NCBI GenBank assembly: GCA_012934845.2 | Contig: WNNJ02002300.1 | Span: 62,001 to 126,000 of the forward strand | Direction: 5' to 3' | Source: Pomphorhynchus laevis | Lineage: Eukaryota; Acanthocephala; Palaeacanthocephala; Echinorhynchida; Pomphorhynchidae | DNA length: 64,000 nucleotides | Shown here: positions 1-9,176 of the stretch, in pieces | Numbering within the stretch: the stretch's first letter is position 1 | How the letters are laid out: each line of letters starts with the position of its first letter | The notes under the pieces: generated by a model | The model's database searches: none | The model's input: only the letters and a program-made list of their open reading frames with translations | Told to the model about the DNA's origin: nothing | Made by a program: the position numbers and the translations under genes

Positions 1-50
1 AGCCCCAATAATTATTTATCAATAATGGATCATTATCAACTATTTGAAAT
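1..50. repeat. End of family-A foldback repeat
   Basis: The motif GGATCATTATCAACTATTT and its neighbouring bases recur in inverse or direct form near 50,515-50,560 and 55,255-55,310, and more weakly near 19,820 and 56,140. In those copies the motif leads into a hammerhead-like hairpin about 60 bases further in. Here the copy runs off the window edge. Confidence 0.6.
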
Positions 51-224
51 ATAAGCGAGTATGTATATAAGCATATAAAAGGATTAAAAAATACTTTATA
101 TTTTTATGAGAAAAAGCTCTTTATCGCGTTTCAAACATCGCGTTATGTTTAGTGTGATTTTGTGTGGAAAATATAAATTATTGCAAATATTCGATTTTGA
201 TTATCCATTTTTCCTTCATTGAAT

Positions 225-370
225 TATGCTTAGCTAACTTCTGTTAGCATCACCAGAAAAAATACCATTTTTAAAGTATCTTTTAATAAATAGGTATTTT
301 TTAATAAATACCTATTTTTTAAAAATAGGTATTTTTTCTGATGCTGCTAACAGAAGTTAGCGAAATATAA
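225..370. repeat. Inverted pair of decayed family-A hammerhead-like hairpins
   Basis: The hairpin GCTAAC-AGAA-GTTAGC occurs once in each orientation (minus near 231-255, plus near 338-365), separated by an A+T-rich palindromic middle. The plus copy keeps the GAAA that follows stem II in a hammerhead, but its core reads CTGATGC instead of CTGANGA. The minus copy has CTGGTGA and lacks GAAA. Neither is expected to be active. Confidence 0.6.
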
Positions 371-540
371 AAATTAAAAGTTTGCTTTTTTGATGCTGCT
401 CCCAAAATTCAATGAATAAATTATTTTAATAAATTATTATTATGCAAAAAGAACATAAACGTTTTTGACATAATTTTAAAATCGAATTATCAAACGATAA
501 TTAAATTTATATTATTACATAAACGAAGAAGAAGAAAATA

Positions 541-712
541 TCCTTTATTTGATAAAAATTCTATATTTCGATAGCTTCTACTATCATCATCAGGATTACA
601 ATAAAATGTTTCACTCATTTTTTAAAACATTTTATTGTAATCCTGATGATGATAACAGGAGCTGTCGAAATGTAGAATTTTTATCAAATAAAGGATATTT
701 TCTTCTTCGTTC
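541..712. repeat. Foldback with two opposed hammerhead cores
   Basis: Two arms of about 75 bases are inverted copies of each other. The minus arm has CTGATGA, a GATAG/CTATC stem II and GAAA (566-593). The plus arm has CTGATGA, a weaker stem II and GAAA (643-670). The same core sits at the ends of the GIY-YIG Penelope fragments at 45.7-49.9 kb, so this is probably a terminal piece of that family. Short open frames across it are by-products of the palindrome. Confidence 0.7.
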
Positions 713-1146
713 CTGTAATAATTATATATTTGAAATGGAAGAAGATTGTGGTTATAGTATTTATTATTAGATAATTAAATCATAATTATTGGAATATTAT
801 CAAATAATGATTAGTGATTATTAATTGATCATTTTCGAATGATTATCTGCTCAATATGATAATTTGCTTGACAAATTATCATTTAAAAAAAATGATTTTT
901 AAATAATAAAAATCATTTAAATTTTTATTATTTAAAAATTCATTTTTATTAGTTCAATGTGTATACGTTAATTCTGTTCTAATAAAACATCAAGTTATTT
1001 ATTGTTGTTATCAACATTAAAAAGAATTTATTGAAAACGTAAAGCAGATATTTTTGCGATCCTCAATTTTGATTTCAAAATTGATAAAATTGAGAATTTT
1101 GATTTTGAATTTAAAATTTTCTAAATATAAAATTTGCAATATTTAG

Positions 1147-1390
1147 ATGGAAACGTCTTCCCAATTTGCCAATTGGAGCATGCAACGTTATGACAATTTT
1201 AGAAGATAAAATAATTTATGCAATGGGTGGTAGAACTGTAAAGGATGGGAAGACAGAATCCGTGCCATCTGTCTTTAAATTAAAGGAAGGTGCCGAAAAA
1301 TGGGAAACAGTTACTGAGATTCCTGATTACGACATACGAACAAAAGGACTTTTGTTTGAAGGTAACGTTTTGTATTGTAAAACTAAATAG
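1147..1390 (+). CDS. Last exon of a Kelch-repeat protein gene (partial)
   Basis: A TTTAG acceptor at 1,145-1,146 opens a frame that starts inside a codon and reads WKRLPNLPIG, then DKIIYAMGG, then SVFKLKEGAEKWETVTEIP, and stops at 1,390. The order W-x-LP, then I-Y-x-x-GG, then a stretch ending K-W, is the Kelch beta-propeller blade pattern, with the double glycine in YAMGG. In BTB-Kelch proteins such blades bind substrate for cullin-3 ligases, but no BTB domain is visible, so the partner and role are unknown. Earlier exons must lie upstream of the window, since nothing between 1 and 1,146 continues it. Composition is less A+T-rich than the flanks, which supports coding. It could be a pseudogene piece; one exon cannot settle that. 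Confidence 0.55.
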
Positions 1391-2044
1391 ATTATTTTCA
1401 CGAATGTCTATAAAAGCTATTTATTAAAATAGATTATAAGTAACTGATTGATTTGAAAGCGAAAATTAAATAATACTCGAATTGCTTTCAGAGTACTTCC
1501 TCATTTTTAAAAAAATTAATTTAATTAATTAATAATAATTAATAAATAATTAATTAATATTTGTAGCACAACAATATTGTTTTAATTGCATGTATTAATT
1601 AATTTAAATTAATTAATTAAATTAATTAATTAAATTAATTAATTTAATTAATTTGAGTACAGTCAAAAATAATCGTTGATTTGATGTATGTCCGGTATGC
1701 TACATTAAAATAGTATTAAGTTGCAATAATAAAAATTGTAAGCAGGATAAATAAATCTCTTGTTGTAGTTTGACTTGCAGTAACTTATGGGATTTTATAA
1801 GTTAATAACTCATAACATATGAGTCAAATATATGAAAAGTAAAAATATTAGCTTTGTAAACAGTTATCATTGGTCTTATTTAATTGGCGCAAGAAATACC
1901 AAATTATTATTCTATTATTCTATATTATCAAATTATTAAATTATTATGGAATAATAATTAAATAATTACAAATAATAAATAATTGTTATAATTTATAAGT
2001 TATAATTTGTTAATTTATAATTTTTAAGTCAAAATTAAAATAAA
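1391..2044. other. Non-coding stretch with TTAA-rich simple repeat
   Basis: No convincing frame was seen. Runs of TAATTAATTAA fill about 1,515-1,655. Around 1,720-1,820 the sequence resembles the start of the 267-bp duplicated unit that begins at 2,194 (shared TTGCAATAATAAA and a TTGACTTGCAG/TTGACTTCAG acceptor-like site), as if it were an older, decayed third copy. Confidence 0.5.
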
Positions 2045-2165
2045 AATCAATTTTTATGAATTGACTAACAAATAACAGACGTTGTATTAGAGGTCATAAG
2101 ACGGAACTGCTATGCTATCAGGTTTCGGCTACTATTCCTCTGCCCACCATAGCAAATAAATAACT
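2045..2165 (-). mobile_element. Tail fragment of the YIDD Penelope-like element
   Basis: The stretch from TTGACTAACAAATAACAGACG to CCACCATAGCA matches, in inverse orientation, the conserved tail that follows the reverse transcriptase at 61,980-62,170. Only the distal half of the tail is present. Confidence 0.7.
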
Positions 2166-2212
2166 GTTATTTTATCAGGTTGCAATAATAAATTAAAGAA
2201 TTTTGACTTCAG

Positions 2213-2381
2213 AAACTTAGAATTTTATAGATTAATAGCTTATCGTTCAGAAAGGCAAGGGCCTGCCAACGCTATGTATATTAGATCATTTGCATTTACT
2301 AAGCTGAATATACAAGAAACGGATAAACTGATAAATTCAACGTCCTCCTGTAACATAACATCTTCTTTAAACAATAAATGA
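2213..2381 (+). CDS. Possible terminal exon, duplicated copy 1
   Basis: After a TTTTGACTTCAG acceptor the frame runs 55 codons, from NLEFYRLIAYRSERQGPANA to SSLNNK, then TGA. The amino-acid mix is balanced and less A/T-driven than chance frames nearby. I do not recognise the protein. It lacks its own convincing start codon, so it would need an upstream exon; the Kelch exon ends in its own stop and cannot be joined simply. It could instead be a chance frame inside a recent repeat. Confidence 0.35.
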
Positions 2382-2479
2382 AAAATTGATAAATAAATAA
2401 CTTAAAAATTATATAGTAATATATGTTTTATTAATTAATGATTTATTTTTAATATAAAATTAAAGAATTTTGACTTCAG

Positions 2480-2648
2480 AAACTTAGAATTTTATAGATT
2501 AATAGCTTATCGTTCAGAAAGGCAAGGGCCTGCCAACGCTATGTATATTAGATCATTTGCATTTACTAAGCTGAATATACAAGAAACGGATAAACTGATA
2601 AATTCAACGTCCTCCTGTAACATAACATCTTCTTTAAACAATAAATGA
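2480..2648 (+). CDS. Possible terminal exon, duplicated copy 2
   Basis: Identical to the frame at 2,213-2,381, including the acceptor and the stop codon. If both are real they would be alternative last exons encoding the same end. More likely only one is used, or neither. Confidence 0.3.
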
Positions 2649-2902
2649 AAAATTGATAAATAAATAACTTAAAAATTATATAGTAATATATGTTTTATTA
2701 ATTAATGATTTATTTTTAATATAAAATAATATGTTATACTATAATATAATATTGCATAAATTCTTATAAAATAAGAACTTATCTTCTCGTAAAATAAGAT
2801 ATTATACTTAATTTTACTTTACAGAACAATGCTTTGTATAATTGATTTTTCAATTATAAAAAAATTGAAAGTATACACATTTTACTGAAGTCATTATTTT
2901 AA

Positions 2903-3250
2903 ATGTTTTTACTTGAAGACGTTTTTAATTCTTCAGGTGGAGTTTTGTCACTGATCGATAGAATTATCGATAAGCGTACTGGTGAACTGAAAGACAGTAA
3001 ACCTATTAAGTATTACAAGATAGAGGAGGGCAAATGGTACGATGGGGAATATACGAGGGTATCTCCCGATAAGGAGGATAACCAAGATGGTGATGATGCA
3101 GTGGAACAACAACTTGATGATAAAGATCAACGAAAGATTAATAAAGAGCCTCGTAAGGTTGATGATAAAGATCAGCGCAAAACCAACAGAGCACCTCGAA
3201 AGGTTAACAAAGAAGATCACAAAATTCCAAAGAAAAAGCGTACAAAATAA
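2903..3250 (+). CDS. Hypothetical charged repeat protein, 115 aa
   Basis: An ATG placed directly after an in-frame TAA opens 115 codons. The first half reads SLIDRIIDKRTGELKDSKP and then KYYKIEEGKWYDGEY. The second half is a run of about two and a half charged units built on DDKDQRKINKEPRKV and ends in a lysine-rich tail (KKKRTK) that could serve as a nuclear signal. There is no signal peptide or membrane segment. The KIEEGKW part loosely recalls a Kelch blade end, so it might be an exon of a gene related to the one at 1,147-1,390, but this is a guess. The in-frame unit repeats argue for real coding. The function is unknown. Confidence 0.45.
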   Translation: MFLLEDVFNSSGGVLSLIDRIIDKRTGELKDSKPIKYYKIEEGKWYDGEYTRVSPDKEDNQDGDDAVEQQLDDKDQRKINKEPRKVDDKDQRKTNRAPRKVNKEDHKIPKKKRTK

Positions 3251-4680
3251 GACGTCCAGTATTAAGATTAATAAGAGAATAAGACATACAGCAATTTAAA
3301 TTTCAAAAATTTTGAAAAGATGTTATTAGCAATTGAGTAAATATTAATTGTTGTATCTAGCTGGTGCCAAAAGCAAACTTTCCATGTATAAACTATTCTT
3401 TATATCGAAATTAACGTGATTTAAAAATGTCAAAAAGCAAAAATAGTTCACAAAATTAAATCACATAACAGAAATATCACGAAAATTCCATATGAACTAT
3501 TGATTTTTCTTGTTATTAATATTAGTAATTAAATTAACTATTCAGAACTTAGTTCACTAGCATCAATTATGAGCAACATAACATGATGACATCATAATGA
3601 TGTCATTGAAAAAAATGACATAATGATGACATCATAACGACATTAGAATTTTGCCATTAAATTATTTTTCGTTATAAATTAATGATTATTTTTTAATATA
3701 CGGCATTTTATAGTTTTCAGAAATAAGTTTTATCCTAATGACGATAGCAATCAGATATCGAAAAGTTGACTATTTTTTAATAAAAACGTTCAGTTCACTC
3801 TCTTCTGTAGAACTCATCCTTGAGCAACTTTTAAATAAAAACGTGTGGAGTTTAATTAAAATTTAATCATTTTAATTTCACTAAAATAAATATAATTTAA
3901 ATTATTAAATATTGACATCTTCAATTACAATTATAATCGAAGATAATTGATAAATAAGAGTTATAATCTAAATATTTTAAATTACTAAATATTCATGTCG
4001 TCGTGAATCTGATTTTAAAAGCATAATCTCAATGTGCAACTGAAAGCTGATAAAATATAAGTTTTGTATTTAATAAAAATTTGAATTTTCTGCATTAAAT
4101 TTATTTGAAGAATAAAGATATTTTTAACTTATCGTGATATTTGTGGAACACCTACTGTTTTATCAAGGTTGAGTTTTTCTTTGCACCAAATACATTTAAT
4201 TCTATACTAAAAGAAAATCTATATATTAAATATAATATATTTAATATATTATAGCAAATAGTTATTTCAATAACTAACGATATTATCTTCAAGAATGAAA
4301 GTAAAATTTTCATTGTTTTGTCTCGCTAACAAACCAAATTAAACAACAGTAAGAAATAGTATAACTCAGAAATGGAAAAATATAAAATTATTGCTGAAAT
4401 TATTTTATTGGCATATTTAATTAGTGACGTGGTGTTAATGGATTTATCCAACTTTTGAATTATGGCATCCTCTTAAATAAAAGCAAATTATATTTGTCCT
4501 TTTGAGTGTATAAAAAATATAATTATTAAACAAATGTTTATTTCCTAGTTCTTCAAAATGATATTTCAATTTTTATAATTCCAATAAATTGTTATAATTG
4601 TATTAACTTATAATTCGTTCATATAAAGTAAATTTATCATTTCACAAACGTAAAATGATATTTAAATTTTGAATTTCCAG
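3251..4680. other. No gene seen; small palindromic repeats
   Basis: A+T-rich spacer. At about 3,580-3,645 ATGATGACATCAT and ATGATGTCAT units alternate and can form small hairpins. No exon-like frame, RNA gene or element end was recognised in the rest. Confidence 0.5.
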
Positions 4681-4755
4681 GAACTATCAGTTATAGTTGA
4701 ACGACAATAAAAATTAGTTTGATATTTGGCCAGTAACTACTAGCATCTTATAACA
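4681..4755 (-). repeat. Family-B repeat, decayed
   Basis: GGAACTATCAGTTATAGTTG, then an ACGACAATAAAAAT stretch, TTTGATATTT and GTAACTACTAGCATCTT follow the same order as the family-B copies at 14,325-14,430 and 50,260-50,390. The hammerhead core is largely lost. Confidence 0.6.
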
Positions 4756-4850
4756 TATCATAATATCTTATGATATGACAAAAATAAATATTATATAACA
4801 TATCGTATTATAATATATCGTAATACAACATATCATAATATAACATAATA

Positions 4851-5120
4851 TATCGGGCAAAATACAGCGATATTGACGAGCGCAAATACTCGTTCACGCG
4901 TTTGGTTGTTGAAACGCTCGGAGCGTTTGGTCCCAGTCTAGTCAAGATTTTGGATGCAATCGGAACGAAACTTATTCGTTCAACCGGAGACATCCGGACA
5001 CGCTCATTAGTGATCCAACGAATAAATGTGACGATACAACGCGGATTCGCTGACTGTTTTCTTGAAAAACTTTTTGCTAACGTTCTCAATGTAAACGTAA
5101 ATTTTGTATTTATTAATTAA
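4851..5120 (+). pseudogene. LINE reverse-transcriptase C-terminal remnant
   Basis: An open frame reads YRAKYSDIDERKYSF, then LVVETLGAFGPSLVKILDAI, then VIQRINVTIQRGFADCF, and stops at 5,120. From memory, the pattern of a conserved V-E-T-L-G-x-x-G-P, then a tyrosine- or leucine-led segment, then QRxxxxIQRG is the extreme C-terminus of many animal non-LTR and related reverse transcriptases. No RT palm motif is left upstream. The segment is distinctly richer in G+C than its flanks. It belongs to a different family from the LINE at 7.5-11.8 kb, whose C-terminus does not resemble it. Confidence 0.55.
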
Positions 5121-5454
5121 TTTAAAAATTTTTATAATACTTTAAATTCTCTTATAATAATATTTCGAATTTTGTTAAGTTCTTGCACAATTAATTTTGT
5201 TGACGTTTCTTTAATCGTTTCGCTTTCGGTGTTTAATGTATTAAAACACCGAGTTGGTATCTGTTTTTATCTATTTCTCTATATTCATTTTATTTTTAAT
5301 TAATATTTACACCTCTTTTCAAAATATTTTATTTGGTTATTTCTTTATGTAGAATAGAAAATGGAAACAGACAACAAAAATGAAGGATATAATTTGGTTA
5401 GGGTTTTGTTAATACATGCCTAATTATGATAATTTGGTTAATAATTTGATACAT
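5121..5454. other. No gene seen
   Basis: A+T-rich spacer between a LINE remnant and a Penelope-like fragment, without an exon-like frame. Confidence 0.4.
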
Positions 5455-6295
5455 TGATGATATATGTGCATTTAATTGTAATAATTTTTATTCAATTAGT
5501 GAGCACATTTATCCAGAAAGCCTTATTCTTAACAAAACCAATATTAATGATAAAGAAGGTGTATATCTAGATATGAACATTAAATTACATTAACTAAAAC
5601 TACTATTAATTTATATCGTAAAGATGACATATTTAAATTTACAAGAAACATATTTTTGCATGAGCATTCATGCATACCATATAATATAAAATATAATACA
5701 TTAAATAATGAAATTTTAAGAATTGCAACAATATGTAATGATATTGGCTTTCTTCAAAATCATTTAAATAATTTAATAGATACATATTTTAAACTAGGTT
5801 ACTATAAAAATAGCATCAAGCAGAAAATAGTAAAATATATAAATCAACACAATAATATAAAGAATAAATTTAAACTCTTAAGTGGCAAATTTTTATGGAT
5901 GGATAATAAATAATATACTTTGCATTAGAATAAGATACTAGATAGTTATTTCAGAGGAAATACATCATTAGCATGTATTTGGCCCCGCTGCTATGTTGGG
6001 TAGAGGAGTTAGGGGCGAAACCTGATAGCATAGCAGTTCCTCCTGATGACCTCTAATTCTTATTCTGATACAACGTCTGTTATTTATTAGTCAATTCATA
6101 AAAATGACGTTTATTTTAAATTTTATTTTTATTTTTTATTTTTATTTTTTAACTTGATTAAAATTATAGAAAATCTAAAAACAATTATTAATTTTATTAT
6201 TTAGTTATAAAATTTTGATGTAGCATTATTATGTTTTGTTTATTTTATAATTATATAACAATACGTAGACTCAGTTAGCTGATTTAATTCGTAAA
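5455..6295 (+). mobile_element. 3' part of a YIDD Penelope-like element
   Basis: This piece begins in the reverse-transcriptase palm region (the DDICVFN area) and continues to the C-terminus at 5,911, matching the copy at 61,520-61,977 almost base for base. The shared tail follows: CCCCGCTGCTATG paired with CATAGCAG in a hairpin, then a T-rich stretch and TACGTAGACTCAGTTAGCTGA, which marks the far end also found near 27,640, 28,350 and 52,140. It looks truncated at its 5' side and young by similarity. Confidence 0.85.
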
Positions 6296-6299
6296 CTAT

Positions 6300-7044
6300 C
6301 GAAAAATGTTGTGATAAAATGGTAGTGTATAAATGGTAGTTCTGTGTTCCGAGCACAATAAATACGGCTTGCTATTTAATAAAGAGCTCTTTATTTGAAG
6401 AAATCTTTATTGTCACTTAATTGATTGGACTTTGGCTGAACCTACAAATAATAATCATTAATTAATAAAAAATAAACGAAATGTTAGAATAATGGATAAA
6501 TTAATTATATTTCCATTCTTACATCGAAGGGATTTTTGAGATGAGCTTTCAATTTAATGATTGCATCTCTCTATATATTACAGTCTATGAGTTGGAAAAT
6601 AAATTGTTATTTGATTTGACAATTAATTTGACCTAAAATTAATTTTAAAATTAATAGATTCAAGACTCTAATCTTTTTTGAATAAGAATAAAATACTAAT
6701 AAGTGATTAACTGTTAGGATAATTGGCCCTATCTCCTGCTGATTGAATCTCTAAATAAAAAGATAAAGTAATTAATCGACCATTAAAAATAGATAAATAT
6801 CTTCCACTGGCCGCGGAAGATAATATTTTAAATTATTTGTTTCCAACCTTGTTATACTCTATGATCACACTAAATACGTCTCTTATGGTTTCAAAGGGAC
6901 ACTAGATCGATATTAATGACTATGTATCCAAATACATTTTATTTTATACTAAAATAATCGCATCAGCTAATTGAGTATTTTAATTAAATAATAATAATTA
7001 AATACATACGATGTATTTATTTATACATACGATGTATCACAATA
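6300..7044. other. No gene seen
   Basis: A+T-rich DNA without a convincing frame, RNA gene or element end. Confidence 0.4.
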
Positions 7045-7455
7045 ACGATTAGTAGTCATCAGGAGAAACTGCTTTGTTATCATTTTCCGGTCCTCATTCC
7101 TCGATCCAACATAGCAGCGGAATAATAATTAAGATGTATTAGAATAAATATGTAATAAAATCCTTATTCGATGTATCTTAATAAGGATTCATTTTAGCCC
7201 TTATTTTTCGACCTAACACAGCAGCGAGACCAAATACGTGCTAAGGACGTATGTCCTCTTATGAAATTTGATTATATAGTATCTTATTCTAATACAAATT
7301 ATATTATTTATTATCCATCCATAAAAATTTTCCGCTAATGATTTTATATTTATTTTTAATACTATTGTGTTGATTTATATATTTTACTATTTTCGGTTTG
7401 ATGGTATTTTTGAAGTAACCTAGTTTAAAATATGCATCTATTAAATTATTTTTAA
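7045..7455 (-). mobile_element. YIDD Penelope-like tail and C-terminal fragment
   Basis: In inverse orientation it shows the tail (TCATCAGGAG...CTGCTTTGTTATCA...ACATAGCAGCG), a second partial tail near 7,195-7,290, then ATTATCCATCCATAAAAATT, which is the end of the coding region, and a short stretch of C-terminal coding sequence. The tail appears partly duplicated. Confidence 0.7.
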
Positions 7456-7880
7456 TTTAATTATATTAAATTACGCAGTACAATAAAGTTCTAATCTTTT
7501 TCTGTGATGTAAATCTAAAAGTTTACCTCTTCTTATCTTTATTTTAAAATAGTCGTCAGGCTAACTTTGTATATGGCTAACCGCTGAATCAGACTCTCCT
7601 TCATGATTTTGATCTTAGACATTCTCAGGTTGTTTCATATGTTCATTGAGTCACTGGTTTCATCGAGACATGAGAGACGGAGTATTCCAAGAAGTATATT
7701 AACCTTGCAGTTTAGCAGATATTTCTAGTCTGAATTGTGCATTTCAGCCCAGTTGACAAGGTATCAAAGTTGGTTAATGATGTAATATCTGCACATTTTG
7801 TGCAAAGTTTATCACCACACGGTCCTGAACCGTTGGTTTTGTAGGATACGACGCAAAGTCAAATCATTAAAGAAGCAAAA

Positions 7881-9143
7881 ATGAATAAATCGGATTCAGT
7901 TTTTTCATAACATGTCGGAGTTCAAAGCAATTGCAATTCCAGCAAAATTCCTTACGAAAAATCAAAATTCAACGAAAAATATCAGGTATTCTCAGATAAT
8001 ACACACTGCAAGCAAAAGGTTAGTTCTGTTTCTATTGTTTGTGACGATGAAGGGTTACTTCCACCCATTCCCAAACTTACAAATTTGGGTATTATAAAGA
8101 TATCAAAGCCCGTTGCTAGACATTCATTATTTAATATTTTCCTAAGGAAATTTTCTACTGAACTTAAAAATAGAGTTGTTTTTAACTGTGTTCGATACAG
8201 TGAATCAGAAATAAAAATTTCTTTCGCCTCGCCTGAGGATCTTAAAAGATATGCTGTATTTTTTGAATCCAATTTGTCCGAATTTGGATCGTTTGAACAA
8301 AAACCAATCATGGCCTCGGTCAAAATATCGAATCTCCCGGCCCACCTTGAAAATGAGGATATTGCATTACTAAAAAGTAAGTTCAATATTTCCAGTTTTC
8401 GTCAACTTATGGGAAAGAATGGCTTCCCCTTAACGATCGCTTTCGGTTCTGCGGCAATTGATCAAGCTGAGTTACTCGTCAGATCTGCTAATAACCCATT
8501 TTTGGGCTTCAATTTATCCTTTAAAATAGTTGGCAGGGAAGAATTTACATACCCCCATTGTAGTCGGTGCCATAAGTGGGGGCATTGGGCTTCCAGCTGC
8601 ACCTTACCGACTACATGTGGGGTGTGTAGCTCCTTATCCTGCCCAGCCGTAATGGACGGCTGTAAATGCTCGGCCCTCCTTTCCTGCTCCAACTGTGGGG
8701 GGGGGTGTCACCCTGCTTGGAGCAGGAGGTGTAACGTCTTCAAAGATTACGCCAACAAATTCTGTTCAACAGCTACCAAGAAGCCGGCCTCTTTTTCCGA
8801 AGCAGCTGCCCTGCCTTCTAACGTCGGGTCAAGAATGACGGACGCCGACATCTTTAGAGCCATAGACATCCGTGCCGCTGTGAATAAGAAACAGACTGAG
8901 GAATTAGTCAAGTCTCTGCTCGGTGCCCTCCTCACGGCACCGTCTGTTCCGATTAATGCAGTAATACCGCCTTCAAAGAAAAGGGGGGCTTCGGCCAATC
9001 CTCCCATCCAACCCTTAAATATTGGGAAACTATTAAAGTCTAAGGCTAGAAGGGGAAATGAAGATGCTGCCCAGGGGCAAGTACCTACCCTGGACGGAGC
9101 TGGTGGCGGGAAGGGAAACCTTCCTGAACCTAGCTCTGTCTAG
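7881..9143 (+). CDS. LINE ORF1, zinc-knuckle RNA-binding protein (one stop)
   Basis: The frame from ATG at 7,881 to TAG at 9,143 is open except for a single TAA at 7,908-7,910, nine codons after the start; from 7,911 onward it is continuous for 410 codons. The central part carries cysteine-histidine knuckles: CSRCHKWGHWASSC (CX2CX4HX4C, about 8,557-8,600), then a cysteine-rich CGVCSSLSCPAVMDGCKC region, then CSNCGGGCHPAWSRRC. ORF1 proteins of this kind bind the element's RNA and form the particle that carries it to chromatin. The proline- and lysine-containing end is probably disordered. If an internal start is used the stop would be bypassed, but no ATG follows closely in frame. Thirty-three bases separate ORF1 from ORF2, so ORF2 probably relies on reinitiation. 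Confidence 0.8.
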
Positions 9144-9176
9144 GTAGGCAATCCCCCATCCAACTAATCCATCACA

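Larger units (their letters stand above)
2194..2727 (+). repeat. Perfect tandem duplication, 2 x 267 bp
   Basis: Copy 1 is 2,194-2,460 and copy 2 is 2,461-2,727. I found no difference between them by eye. In DNA this full of decayed repeats, identity points to a very recent duplication, to gene conversion, or to an assembly artefact. Each copy carries the same exon-like open frame. Confidence 0.9.

Noticed and set aside
549-770. 73-codon frame starting MIKILYFDSF
   Set aside because: It runs across both arms of the hammerhead foldback; the coding look comes from the palindrome.
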